From Cryptomeria japonica (Eukaryota; Streptophyta; Pinopsida; Cupressales; Cupressaceae): a stretch of 60,000 bases of DNA. The DNA is taken from contig NW_026728903.1 in the NCBI RefSeq assembly GCF_030272615.1, forward strand, positions 188,001 through 248,000, in the 5' to 3' direction. A model generated the notes under the pieces. It did no database searches. It had not been told where the DNA came from and worked only from the letters and a program-made list of their open reading frames with translations. Position numbers and translations under genes: made by a program. Of the stretch, positions 13,687 to 24,887 are shown one piece after another. Position 1 is the first letter of the stretch. The number at the start of each line of letters is the position of its first letter.

Positions 13687-14028
13687 CTAGTCTAGCACGT
13701 CATCTACCCCCCGATCTTGCTGATCAATATTTCGGGAAGGTAGGAAATACGCTAGAGGAGGAACATCCAACACAGCAGATGGAGCTATCATAAGATCCAA
13801 ACAAGGGCTATGTTCATGTTCTGAGCCACGTTGTTCTTGTCTAGGAGCTAGGATAAGTGCTTTATAAAATTCATTAGATAAATGGTTATCAACATCAACA
13901 TATTCATATTCACTATCAGAATGAACAGGAGTAACATTTTCATTATAAATAACATTTTCATCTATGTCATCATCAAGATTTATAAAAATAGGATCTTTAA
14001 CTCGCACAGGATCAAGACCATCATGCAT
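13687..14028 (-). CDS. Acidic segment downstream of the protease-like region
   Basis: A 113-residue frame, strongly acidic at its start (LDDDIDENVIYNENV, DSEYEYVDVDN). It lies just downstream of the protease-like frame and is shifted relative to it. The same frame is open upstream to about 14140, so it was probably the last part of one Gag-protease polyprotein, now separated by a frameshift near 14140. Its function is unknown to me. It ends in a stop, after which no pol domain follows, which suggests that the short polyprotein is the natural form of this lineage. Confidence 0.45.
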   Translation of the reverse strand: MHDGLDPVRVKDPIFINLDDDIDENVIYNENVTPVHSDSEYEYVDVDNHLSNEFYKALILAPRQEQRGSEHEHSPCLDLMIAPSAVLDVPPLAYFLPSRNIDQQDRGVDDVLD

Positions 14029-14152
14029 CTTATGTTTAGGAGATTTTGGCTCAATTTTTTCGCTGAAGAGAAAATGGAATAATACTGGCTGAAGGTGTTT
14101 TTGGGGATTGCAAAGTTTGAGAAGCAGCTACCTGAGCTCTAAGACGACGCTT

Positions 14153-15325
14153 TCATCGGCGTTCACGTGCAGAATGATTTCGTCTAGTCTTAGTAGGAAG
14201 TTGAGAAGATTGAGGAGGAGGAATGTTCTCATCCTTATCACTTGGGTGTTTAGGTTGTGGTCTCTTAGGTTGAATAATAGGAGAAGAGGAAGGTCTCTTC
14301 TCTCCATAAGAGGGAGAAGGAACTGCTCCATATAAAGGAGGAAAATTTGGTTTAGGAAGGAGACCAAGTCCATCATGACGAGGAAGTATAGGTCTACTTT
14401 TAGGAAGTTTATTAGATATAGGCATAGTCACATTCATAGGGATGGGTTGGGAATCTTCTCGAGGAAAGACATTAGTTTTATCTTTCAAAGGAAGAACTTC
14501 CTTCTCAAGAATGATAGGAATATCAAGTTTGGGTGTTCTAGGTTCACTTAGAGATAGGATCATATCTTTTTTCCACTTTTGATAAGATTTGAAAAGATGA
14601 TCACTTCGCGGTGGAAGAGATTGGAATTGTTTAGGCCAAAAGTAATCAATAGGAACGCTAGAAGTTCTTTCAGCTAGTTTAAAGAGACTATGATTGACAG
14701 TAACAACTTCACCATTATGGGGAAATTTCAAGCACTTGTGAATAGGAGAAGCAATAGCTTTCATGGAAGATAGCCAAGGATAGCCTAGCTTCACACGAAA
14801 TTGTTCGGATGATGGAATAATAGCAAAGTCCACATCAAGGGATTTGTTATGGACCTCAATAGGTAATGTAATAGAACCAATTGCAAGAGAAGAAAATGCA
14901 TCAAATAATTTCACAACCACATTTCTTTTGTCATAGATCACTTGATTCAATTGCAAAGTAAAAAGAAATTCTTCAGTAATGACATTAACCATGCAAGAAG
15001 GATCAATAAGCACTCCACGGCAAGGTGTATTCTTGACTTTTGCAACTATATATAAAGGACCATCAGGTGCCCTGATAGTTTCATTGGAATCAAATGTGAT
15101 AGAAGGTTCTTTAGGGATTTTCTGCTGCTCTACAAAGTTAATCACATTCGGAGTCATAGACACAAGATCATCAGGTGAGACAGAGGATGCATTAGTATCA
15201 ATCACATTAGAGGTATGAGAAGGTAATGGATCAGTAAAAATATGAAGATTTTGGTTAGGAGGAGCTACAGATGTGTTGCCTTTATCATTCACACCAGAAA
15301 CAGAGATAGTATTATTATCAATCAA
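14153..15325 (-). pseudogene. Gypsy zinc-knuckle and retropepsin-like region
   Basis: Continues in the same frame as gag after a single TGA (15392-15394). The residues just after that stop fit a Gypsy zinc-knuckle-like signature (Q-F-H-x4-GHDTEKC), with the stop standing where its first cysteine is expected. Counting from a non-ATG start at 15325, residues 100-120 hold GVLIDPSCMVNVI, aligned to the retropepsin LIDxG(A/S) active site: the aspartate is kept, but the usual S/T-G is replaced by P-S. Residues 177-188 hold VKLGYPWLSS, matching the LLGRPW motif of Gypsy proteases. The C-terminal 130 residues are rich in proline, serine and basic residues. The protease may be inactive. Confidence 0.75.
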
Positions 15326-15391
15326 ATCTTGAATTTTACCCTTTAAAGCAAAACATTTTTCAGTATCATGCCCAGGTTGGCGATGAAATTG

Positions 15392-17134
15392 TCAAAAAGA
15401 TTTGTTATCAAAATAGGGTGAATTAATCTTTGTAGGATCTATTTGCTTTATAGGAGGAAGAATAAGCACATTTTGTTCCAATAACTTATTCATAATATTA
15501 TGCAATGATTCATTCAAAGGAGTAAACTTTCTTTCTTTCTTGAAAAACTTAGAAATAGGAGGCACACCTGATGCTGCATTCACATTGTTGTTGATGATGT
15601 TTTCATTGAATTTGATTGACTCTATGTTCGGTTTAAACTTCCCAAATGGTTGTTGACTACTATCACCCTTATCACTCGAAGCCATAGGATTTGCTTGTTC
15701 CATTTGACTCACAGTTAGTTGATAATTGTGAAGAATTGCACACAACTGTTGGAAAGAAGTAAACTCAGAAAACAGGAGTTTTTCTCTAATATCTTTTTGT
15801 AAATTAGAAATAAAGATTCTTTGAATATCATTGTCAGGCACTGGAAAAGAAATTTGAGCATACAAATGCTTATATCTACCAATGAAATCAGTCACTTTTT
15901 CTTTAACACCTTGTTTACAATGCATTAAATCAATCAAAGTAACTTTAGGACTTATATTGTTTTGAAATTGTTGAATAAAAGCATTTGCAAGTTGTTCGAA
16001 AGAAGTAATAGAATAAGAAGGCAACGAGCAATACCATTGTAGGGCTTTATCTCTTAATGTTCTAGTAAACAGTTTTGCAAGCAACCTTTGGTCATAAGAA
16101 AAATCGGTACATATTGTTTGAAAGGTCTTAACATGTGTTAGAGGATCACCCTTACCATTATAAAGCTCCAAATGTAGAATTTCGACATGTTTAGGGGGGA
16201 TAGCTCGAACAATGTCAAGAGAAAGTGGGCTCGCAACATCAAATGTGGGCACACTAAACTTAGATTGATTCATAGAGGCAATTTGTTGCTGCAAAGAAGA
16301 GACAGTTTGTGCAAGATTGTTAATGGTCGCTTCAGTCGAAGAGTTCATATTAGATGTGTTAGATTGTGATGGAGGTATTATGTTATTGAAAGAAGGTATT
16401 GATTGAGAGTAAGGTGGTGGGACACTATGATAGTTAGTCATAGGAGATGATTGGGAAAAAGGAACACTACAAGGAGGAATGGAATGGTTAAATGAATTGC
16501 CCCCTTGTGTCATGTTTATTTGTGGAGATATAATAGGAACACTCATTGAAGGAATAAATGAAGAAGTTGGATTGAATGAAGGAAGAGGGTTGATTGAAGA
16601 AGAGGGATTGCCCCCATGACTGGCGATCATAGGAGGAATGTCTTGTATTGAAGTAGTCATTATGTTTGATGTAAAAGTAGGTATACTAGCAATAGGAGTT
16701 GTCAAAGGAATAGAATGATTAACTTGAGTAGGAGGTTGTGTATAACCTAAAGTTTCGGCACAACTTTTCATAGGCATCACATTCGAATCCACAATGTGTG
16801 CAATACCACGCAAAATATCAATTCCATTCTTATCACTTTGAACCATACATTTTAGACCCTCAATTAATGAAAGAGCTTCGCTATCAGGGTATTCTTGAGA
16901 CATCCATTGTCGAAAATCATCAAATTGGTTATCCAATTTCGAAAGTTGTTCTACAGAAACCTCATGGAGAGCTTCTTCATCATTAAGAGGATTAGAGGAA
17001 TTACCCGTGTCCTCGTTAAAAAGGCTATTCAAATTAGGTTCCATCTCCTCAGTAATTACACCTTGGAAGGACTTAATTCTAAGGCTTCGTCTAACGGGAA
17101 TAGTGTAAGTAGGGCTTATTGTTGTAAAACTCAT
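15392..17134 (-). CDS. Gypsy Gag protein
   Basis: A 580-residue open frame beginning at the first ATG after the leader (17132-17134). It would form the capsid-like particle that packages element RNA. Residues 1-130 are acidic to neutral. Residues 135-260 are a Pro/Ser/Ile-rich low-complexity linker. Residues 268-292 look helical. Residues 325-460 match the retrotransposon gag domain (YNGKGDPLTHVKTFQTIC, then RDKALQWYCSLP, then DLMHCKQGVKEKVTDFIGRY). The frame has no internal stop, which is notable among the decayed elements around it. It ends at TGA exactly at the expected first cysteine of the zinc knuckle, so Gag either lacks that finger or reaches it by readthrough. Confidence 0.85.
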   Translation of the reverse strand: MSFTTISPTYTIPVRRSLRIKSFQGVITEEMEPNLNSLFNEDTGNSSNPLNDEEALHEVSVEQLSKLDNQFDDFRQWMSQEYPDSEALSLIEGLKCMVQSDKNGIDILRGIAHIVDSNVMPMKSCAETLGYTQPPTQVNHSIPLTTPIASIPTFTSNIMTTSIQDIPPMIASHGGNPSSSINPLPSFNPTSSFIPSMSVPIISPQINMTQGGNSFNHSIPPCSVPFSQSSPMTNYHSVPPPYSQSIPSFNNIIPPSQSNTSNMNSSTEATINNLAQTVSSLQQQIASMNQSKFSVPTFDVASPLSLDIVRAIPPKHVEILHLELYNGKGDPLTHVKTFQTICTDFSYDQRLLAKLFTRTLRDKALQWYCSLPSYSITSFEQLANAFIQQFQNNISPKVTLIDLMHCKQGVKEKVTDFIGRYKHLYAQISFPVPDNDIQRIFISNLQKDIREKLLFSEFTSFQQLCAILHNYQLTVSQMEQANPMASSDKGDSSQQPFGKFKPNIESIKFNENIINNNVNAASGVPPISKFFKKERKFTPLNESLHNIMNKLLEQNVLILPPIKQIDPTKINSPYFDNKSF

Positions 17135-18300
17135 GCACTAAAGAGAGAGAGAAGATTTTGAATTTTAGAGGTAGCAAATCTCAATAAAATCAGCCAATCT
17201 CCTAGATTTAAGCTGTTAAATACAATCAGGACAATCTCCCAAAATTTTGAAAAAAATGTCAGGGATGGTGGCGAACGGAGTGCACACGGTCCTCGCAACT
17301 TTTTTTGAAATTCTCAGGGATGAAAGTTATGATGATTTTAAAGCTAATCTGAAAAAATTGAGTGATTTTACGATCTGTAGATAGGCCAAATTAAAGTTGC
17401 AATCTCAATATTGAACCCTACCAAGATTGTTGAAAAACTGCAAAATTTGAATTTTGAAATAGAGAAGGAAACTGAAATTTTGAATTTTAAGATTTTAGAG
17501 GGAATACTGAAAGAAATGCAAACTTTGAAATTTAAAAGTTGACTCGATTTCATGCAAAATCCAAATTTAAAAGTGGAAATCAAAGTTGATGCAATTAAAC
17601 ACTTAATTTCAAAAGTCACAAACTGCAAGAATTTGAATAAAACACTGAAATTTTGAATGAATGCCAACACACTTTTCAGATTTAGGACTGTAAGAAACAC
17701 AATTTTGACACAAATTGCAATTTCAACAATTTTTGAATGATTATAAGCCTTTATGCAAGCAATCACTAGACCAACTTTGAATTTAATTTTTAAAGTGTTA
17801 GAATTGATGAAATCAGCCAAGATTCTGGATTTTAGCAGAAAAATACAGTAAGATCTAGCTCCCGAAATTTTAGAAAAAATGTCGGGGACGATGGCGCTCG
17901 GGGTGCACACGGTCCTCGCAACTTTTTTCAAAATTTTCAGGGATGAGAGATATTGTGATTTTGTTGCGGAATCCAAAGTTACAGCCGATTTGGAGGTGTT
18001 TTGATCAGTGAAATCGTCGGTCAAAGGTTGAATCAAGAGGGTTTTAAAAATTAGGGTTTTGACACTTAACCACTTAATTTTCAGAATTAAAGCACAAATA
18101 TGAATTGACAATTTGCAATAGAAGGATAGATCTGAAACAAGCATTAACAATTAAACATTTCACAAGCTCAATTACTAAAAAAAAAGAAAATTTAGGGTTT
18201 TTATGCCATTAACCTCTAAAATTTGCAAAAGATCAAACATGGAAATGTAATTAAGGAAGCAAATTTTTCAGATCTAACCATGAATAATCAGAATGAGGAT
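17135..18300 (-). other. Gypsy leader with a duplicated module
   Basis: About 1.17 kb between the primer site and the gag ATG, with no coding signal. Two related modules of about 150 bp, roughly 17188-17340 and 17810-17960, share a CAGCCAA start, a run ending GAAAAAATGTC, GTGCACACGGTCCTCGCAAC and TCAGGGATGA. A shorter relative sits in both LTRs (near 12065-12095 and 18692-18722). Confidence 0.7.
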
Positions 18301-18319
18301 GTTCACATCGGGTTCACCA
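18301..18319 (-). other. Candidate primer-binding site of the Gypsy element
   Basis: The minus strand starts TGGTGAACCCGATG, three bases inside the 5' LTR. TGG pairs with the CCA end of a tRNA. I cannot name the tRNA with confidence. Confidence 0.65.
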
Positions 18320-18322
18320 AAA

Positions 18323-19563
18323 TGTAAAGCGGAAAAATCGAACCCTAGTCGTTCTCCCCTCCCCAACTCCGAGGAGAGAGAAGGGAGGTCACTAGGGTTG
18401 ATGGTTTTCACTTAGGAGGGACTTTACATTCAAAAGAGGGGTTGAAACCCACAAGATCCAATCCCACACAATGCAGGATTGGATTCTAAATGAGTTTCAA
18501 GGGTTAAGACATCAAGGATACCCTCTTTTGTAAAGAATGTAGATAGGATGATTGAACTAGGAATGCATGTAAAGTAAGAAAGATTCGCTTGTAAATGGAG
18601 ATAGGGATATGGGATGAAGCTACAGACCTGGAATTAGTAGTAAAATGACGAGACAATGCTGTTCTGCAAACTTGAGCGAAATTTGACGGGACGATGGCGC
18701 CCGGCGTGCACACGGTCCTCCGAAAAATCCGTGAAACGAAGGGGGACCTGTTCGTCTCTGCACAAGGATTCCAGATCTTCAATTACAGCCGTGTACCTGC
18801 AACCTACACACAGAAAAGAGAGGACGATTGGGGGGTTAGGGATGAGGGGTTTGCCTTTAGGTCAAACCCCGGTTTTGGAATTAACCAAGAAATGAGAATG
18901 CTGTAAATGTAAATGTTTGTAATGTAAATAAGTACTGATACCTTGTTGTAAGAATGTTTGTACTCTTACATGCGAAGGTGTAATGTATGTAGTATGTTGT
19001 ATGTTGTATGGGATCTCCTCTTCAATGGTTGAATCCTTGTCTTGAATGCAACACCTAGCCTTGAATGGAGACTTAGAATGCTCAATTGCTTGAAGGAATG
19101 CTTGAATGCTTGAATGTTTGAATGTTTGAATATCACTTTCGCGTCTTTGCACACATATGTCCTCCTCTTTCCTCTTGCCTCCCTTTCTAGGAGAGGAAAA
19201 GTAGTTTATATACTTGTCAATTAGGGCTGATAGACTGATTTTCCCGACCTTAGGCCGACCAGGAAACATTATTTCCCAATTTGCAAACTTAAAGACCCGA
19301 TGCCCCAAAGAGACCGGGCCCAAAATAGGGCCAGGGACCAGGGCGCTGGGCTCCCTAGTCCTGAAGGACCAGGGCACTGGGTGCCATGGTCCCACCTCTC
19401 GGGACAGCATGGTGCAAGGAGGGATCAGGCCAGGGTGCAGAAAAATGTAGTTTTTGATGTCACAAGCAGGTTTCAGGGTCTCCATTTAGGTTAACGTTGC
19501 GCCGCCATCGTGAAGACCCAAATGCAGTCGAAATTGCAAGTGTCGCAATTTTAGGACGCTACA
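18323..19563 (-). repeat. Gypsy 5' LTR (right)
   Basis: 1241 bp. It has TG...CA ends and is followed by TAGGG (19564-19568). It would drive transcription leftward. A TATA-like site reads TATATAAAC on the minus strand near 19203-19216, preceded (to the right) by the GC-rich units at 19335-19393. Long ORFs inside it span the promoter and are not conserved in the left LTR, so I do not treat them as genes. Confidence 0.95.
19203..19216 (-). promoter_or_regulatory. TATA-like box of the Gypsy 5' LTR
   Basis: The minus strand reads GTATATAAACTA. It lies 350 bp inside the LTR from its U3 end, and the same site is kept in the other LTR near 12578-12590. Transcription would start a few tens of bases to the left. 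Confidence 0.5.
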
Positions 19564-21378
19564 TAGGGGTATAGCAGCAAGCTTTCTTTTGGAGTCATTC
19601 TCTTTTTTACAGGATTATGTTAATGAAATAAAGGAGATTTTTTCTGCTTTGTATCCATTATATTTCCTTTTGGTTGTCATTTACTTTGTGATTTGCAACC
19701 ATTTCTATATAATCTCATCTATTAAAGCAAACCATGGATATGTTTATTATTTGAATTTTGTGTCTTGAATTATTCATATCATCTAAAAGGGGGACTGTTG
19801 TTTATCTTTCTGAATTACTTCTTGTAGATACTGAGTGAGTGAACCTTGTTTTATTTGTCTTAGTTTCTTTTTCTTCTCAAATTCATGATCGCATCTATGT
19901 CATAAATGTTAGTTGGCCTTTCTTATTTTCTTGTTAAAAGCATACCCTTCAAAACCTAAATAAAAAAATAAGAGGGAGTTGTACCTCTAAAATTAAGAGG
20001 AAAGTTGTCAACTCAATGGTAGTTTCTCCAACTATTAGTTTGTAGTTTGTGTTTCATCTTGGGTATAGTGAGTCATTTTCATATTTATTTTAGAAGGACA
20101 AATCTATTTACTAACAAACATCAAACACATTATCAACATCATCATCTAAATCAACACATGATACTAAGTGTAGACATTAGACACCAAGAATGTTGACATC
20201 CACAACATAGGGCATCTATAACCAATATCCATATCTTCTCTATATCAATGACAACAGCTGACAAACAGTAACAATAACTACCAACAATCTCTTTATACAC
20301 TAATAATTATCATACTACACATATCATCATTGATAATACAACAACTGTCAGTAACCAACACAACAACTACCAGTAATCAAGGACAACATATATTGTCAAA
20401 CACTAGGTTGACATCAATGACAACACATATTTCCAATATGGCCGTGAAAGTGACTTAATTTTTGAGTTTAAATAATGTCATGTTGAAGTGTAAGACAAAT
20501 TTGGATTCCTTAGAGAAAATTGTAAACGAAATGGACACATTGAACAACTAGTCCAATTAGGAATCCCCTCTCCATTTCTCACAGATAATATAGTGCTATT
20601 CAAAAATCAAATTTGAGAATTATTAAAGAATAAGAAAGAGAAAAAAAAATATTTCCAAAGATTGGCTCAAGTGTCAAGTGTCTCTAGGGTAGAGTCAATT
20701 CTTTAATTGGTCGTTGAACTTAGTTTTAAATATGGTCTATGATTTAAATTCTATATAATTTTTCATTTAAGGATAGTATCAACTTGGATAGAGTCATAGA
20801 GACTTTGAGGAAGAAGGAATAACCTTTTAAATAAAAGTGGGCATCCCTATAGTTCAACCTTCACAAACTTTGAAATTGTTTGGGCCTTGTCACATTTTTG
20901 CAATTTTTGTTTCTGCAAACTAAATAATTTAGTTTCTCATCTCCACAAGCCAAGATCCCCTACGAGCCACTCGAACTAAAAAGAGGATCATTTGATGTGA
21001 TTGAGGCATCAATAGGAATAATATTTTTATTTCCTATTTTGGGCAAAGGAGTCTTGATCTAGAATGCAACCTCAATGATTTTATTTGGCTACGTGTTTGT
21101 TTATTTTTGGAATGAGATGGGATACATGCCAGTTTGGCACATGTTATATATACAAAAAATTATTGATGGTCTTTTGTGTAGTGAACATATTGTTTCAAAT
21201 AGATATGTGGCATCACACCATAAGCTCTTAGTAAAATTAAAAGGATTGTGATGACTTTCTAAAGTTGATGATTTATAAAGAGCCATGTGTGTTAAGAAAA
21301 CTACAGTACTAAGAGGGATGGGATGAATCAGTATTCAATTAAACTTAAACCCTTCAACTCAATTGTTAATCTAGATTA

Positions 21379-22730
21379 TGTCGGTAACAACAATGAAGAA
21401 ACACTAAGAGCGGGGGGGTGAATCAGTTTTCATTGGATTAAATAATTTAAGAACAACTTCAAATATGATCAACTGCAACAATAATAAAGATAAATACAAT
21501 AACAATAACACACATAACACCAAGAGTGGAAGACCGCGTTAAGGGAAAAACCATGGTGGGAACCTACCCACAATAAGATGATATTCTATAGTAGTATGTG
21601 AAAATATTACAATGGGGAATGCACATGCATTTAGGCACACTGCCTAGAGCTCACTGCTCAAAATATAATGATCTAGAAGGCTAAAACCCTGAGGGATGGT
21701 TCACTACCTTACAATAACATTAAGAGAACAATCCGGTTTAGATGAACTGTAAGAATAACATCTCCAAATGCCTGATGATAGTTCAGGTAAAGCACAATTG
21801 TCTGCCCTGCAACACACTCTGCTTTACACTTCACACTGAAAGATAAATTCTCTTATTTGCAAATAAACCACTCTCTGATAATGCAAACACAACACCACTA
21901 CACCAATTACATGAATATAACACCTATTTATACAATTCATTAACCTTGACTACAAGGTCGGCTCAACCCTTAACACCTAATTATAAAATTACATCACACG
22001 ATATATAAATCAACCACCAGACCAATACAATATGATGATGACATAGCATGGATGCAAATCAAATCCTCAAACATGCAACATCACCATAAATCTTGCCAAG
22101 ATCAATTACAACACACTACATCACCGAAAAATGTCATATAACATGAAGAATATCACCGGACCCATAAGATCTTCAATAACACGCATACTGATCAATACGG
22201 ACCACCAAAACAAATAGGACATGGTTAGGAAACACTAACAAGAAAGTTATAACCATCCGCAATAGTTTCATCAACACCACTTAATCAAATTTCCATCAAT
22301 CAACATGTTGATACTAAAGAACACTTCAACAACAACAACTGGGACTAGAAAGATAACTTGTGGGGAACCAAATCATAAACCATCTGAATTGAAGATACAC
22401 ATGAACATCCCAAACACTCTCTCAAATCACAATTCAAGATATAATCATTCTGGAGCCCAACAGATCAAATGCCAGAACACTACAACATTGATTATTGAAA
22501 AACCAATCGTCATACCGGAATCCATAACTTGATCAAATTACCACATATCATCATAAAATCAATACTAACTCAAGTATCTCTAGTTGATTCAACATATCAA
22601 ATAGATAAACTAATTAGATCAACTCTTAGCAATCACCGAACACCAAAAACAACTCTCTACAATACCGTAATATAGGAATATGTTGACGTCAATGACAACA
22701 ACATATCCTAGCAACAAAAATATCCAACCA
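21379..22730 (-). repeat. Copia 3' LTR (copy B)
   Basis: Counterpart of 5133-6495. It carries CACTAAGAGCGGGGGGGTGAATC near its left end. The right end is CCAACCA, followed by TCTCCCCCTTTTT (22731-22743), the complement of a polypurine tract. Confidence 0.6.
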
Positions 22731-23052
22731 TCTCCCCCTTTTTCATTCATGGAAACATATAAATGTGAAAAAAAATCAATGCAAAGAAATAAATCAACAC
22801 TAGCAATCTCCCCCTAAGATCATGCACACAAAGCTTCCAAGATAAGGCAGTTTTTCACATGCTTCTCTCCCCCTTTGACAACAATTCCAAAGACACAGAA
22901 ATCATACATCTCTCCTTCTAAGAAGGATAATCTCCCCCCCCTTATGATAAACTCACACACGGACTACTTCAGCTGAGTAGCGACACCTGCTCATCAATTC
23001 GGATAAGTAGATAAGTCTGTGAAATCCACTGGATTGATGCATCTCAATGCAT

Positions 23053-24378
23053 CTAGTTCTCATCAAGAGGGGTGGAGAGCCCTAACTTGTGTCTCAGATA
23101 TACAAATGTATCTTCAAGAAAATATTTAGTAAAAATATTTGCAATCTGATCCTTTATAGATACATACTCTTATTTGACTTCTTCCTCACTAACTTTTTCT
23201 CTCAAAAAATGATACTTAATTGATATATGTTTTGTTGTAGAATTCAATACCAAATTCTTGGAAATATTAATATTTGAATTATCACAAAATATAATAGTAG
23301 GGTCCTCATAAACAACTCGAATGTCCTTCAACATCGGCTTCATCCAAACTACCTAAGTACAATTGCTAGCAGCAACAATGTATTTAGCGTCTGTGGTAGA
23401 TAGAGAAATAGCATCTTGCTTCTTTCTCACCCAAGAAACCAACTTATTCCCCAAAAAGAATGCTCAATCGGAGGTACTCTTCTAGTCATCAACATCACCT
23501 ACCTAATCAGCATCATTATAAGAACATAACATAAAATCATCATTCTTCAGATATCACAAAACGTAGTCAACTGTCACATTCAAGTATCTAAAAAATTGTC
23601 TTTATAGTAGTAACATGACTTTCTTTAGGATCAGCTTAAAATCTTGCACAAAGAGAAACAACATGCATAATAGATGGTCTAGTCTAAGTCAAGTATAATA
23701 TTCCACCAACCATAGATCTATAAAACGTCTAATTAACTTTAAGAGATTCATCTTGCTTAGTCAAGTTGCATCCAGTCACCATAGGAGTTCCAACAGGTTT
23801 TGAGTCATCTAACCCAAACTTCTTCAAGAGTTCCTTCACATACTTAAATTGAAAAATGAAAATTCCTTTATTAGTCTTTGTAATCTACAATCATAAGAAG
23901 AAATTCATCTCACCTATCATAGACATCTCAAACTCCTTTTTCATATCATCAGCAAACATCATACTCAAATCATCATCTCCTCAAAAATTAATGTCATCAA
24001 CAAAAACTTCAATAATCAAGATGTTATCACCATAAACCTTAAAGTATAAATTACTATCAGTAGTACCTTTATAGAATCCCAACTTCATAAAATACCTATC
24101 CAATCTAGCATACCAAGTTCTAGGGTCTTGTTTAAGCCCATACAGTGCTTTCTTCAATCTGCATACCATGTCTCCTTCATCTGATAATGAAAACCCATCC
24201 AGTTGCTCAATGTACACTTCCTCTTCCAAATCACCATTAAAAAAGGCTAACTTGACATCCATTTGATATACCTTCAAATTCTTATAAGAATCATATGCAA
24301 GAAGTAATCTAATAGCTTCAATTATAGCTACCTGAGAAAAAGTCTCCTCATAAATAATTCCTTGCATCTGTGAACATC
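23053..24378 (-). pseudogene. Copia pol remnant: RT and RNase H (copy B)
   Basis: The RT frame at 23981-24378 is open for over 130 codons, with YQMDVKLAFFNGDLEEEVY, LYGLKQDPRTWYARLDRY and an intact FVDD active site, better preserved than in copy A (FVDE). Downstream the RNase H region (23053-23900) is recognisable but broken by many stops. The fragment is cut at 24378 inside the RT N-terminus, so integrase, protease and gag are absent. The 3' LTR lies at 21379-22730. Confidence 0.85.
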
Positions 24379-24529
24379 CACATTTTGGCACGCCCGGTGG
24401 GACTCTTGTCCCTTTTACATTAACATCTTTGTTGCAGATTTTGTGTTTGAAGTTGCAGATCTGGCATTTTCGACAACATTTTCGACATTCCCGCGTCTGC
24501 GCACTTTCGGATCGCGTTTTTGATTGTTT
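24379..24529 (+). repeat. Gypsy leader scrap with primer-binding-site motif
   Basis: TTTTGGCACGCCCGGTGGGA (24383-24402) is the type of sequence found just after the 5' LTR of plant Gypsy elements. The next 120 bp are unusually GC-rich for this window. No LTR precedes it, because the Copia RT is cut off directly at this point. The orientation is inferred from the motif. Confidence 0.45.
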
Positions 24530-24887
24530 ATAGTTTACGTTAAATTGAACACTTCACAAGTAATACTTACTATTGTCAACTAGTATTCAAGTCAATAAAT
24601 TACCATAAATTCTAAGACAATTAGGTGCGACAAAATCACATGATTGGGAATGCTAACTTCCCTCGAAATGAATTGTTAATGTGAAGCACAGCCACAACAT
24701 CTGTTAAAAAATAAAACAAATAGTAGATTTGAAGATAAGAACGACGAGTGGACAACATTTATAGCATGATATTTATTTATGGCAGAGATTTCTTATTACA
24801 CACGTTATTTGAGAATTAATTAAAAAACCCAAAGAATTATTAAATAGTTATCTTTTCAGTCTGTACAGACTGGCCAGTCGGCTAACG
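24530..24887. repeat. Direct repeat R, copy 1
   Basis: Starts ATAGTTTACGTTAAAT and ends around CAGACTGGCCAGTCGGCTAA. It matches 36950-37287, with internal indels. No coding signal. Confidence 0.75.

Larger units (their letters stand above)
11698..19563 (-). mobile_element. Non-autonomous Gypsy-type LTR retrotransposon (Gag plus protease-like only)
   Basis: A structurally complete minus-strand element of 7866 bp. It has two 1241-bp LTRs with TG...CA ends, a TAGGG target duplication, a TGG-starting primer site 3 bp inside the 5' LTR (18301-18319) and a polypurine tract against the 3' LTR (12939-12953). The interior of 5384 bp encodes Gag (17134-15392), a zinc-knuckle and protease-like region (to 14153) and an acidic segment (to 13687). 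No reverse transcriptase, RNase H or integrase is visible in any frame, so it would need those enzymes in trans. The layout resembles the gag-only plant elements described as TR-GAG, or LARDs. By hand count the LTRs differ at roughly 45-50 positions (about 4%), mostly transitions, so the insertion is not very recent. Confidence 0.9.
19564..24378. repeat. Duplicated mosaic block, copy B, right part
   Basis: Resumes at the second TAGGG and follows copy A from about 3340 to 8144. Small differences include an extra unit of the CAACAACT...CAGTAA repeat near 20341-20380. The stretch 19570-21378 holds no recognisable gene. The homology stops at 24378, where a Gypsy leader scrap begins. Confidence 0.8.

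Noticed and set aside
18862-19485. A 207-codon minus-strand ORF inside the right Gypsy LTR
   Set aside because: It spans the TATA-like box and U3, is broken in the left LTR, and has low-complexity translation from the GAATGYTT repeats. A chance frame.
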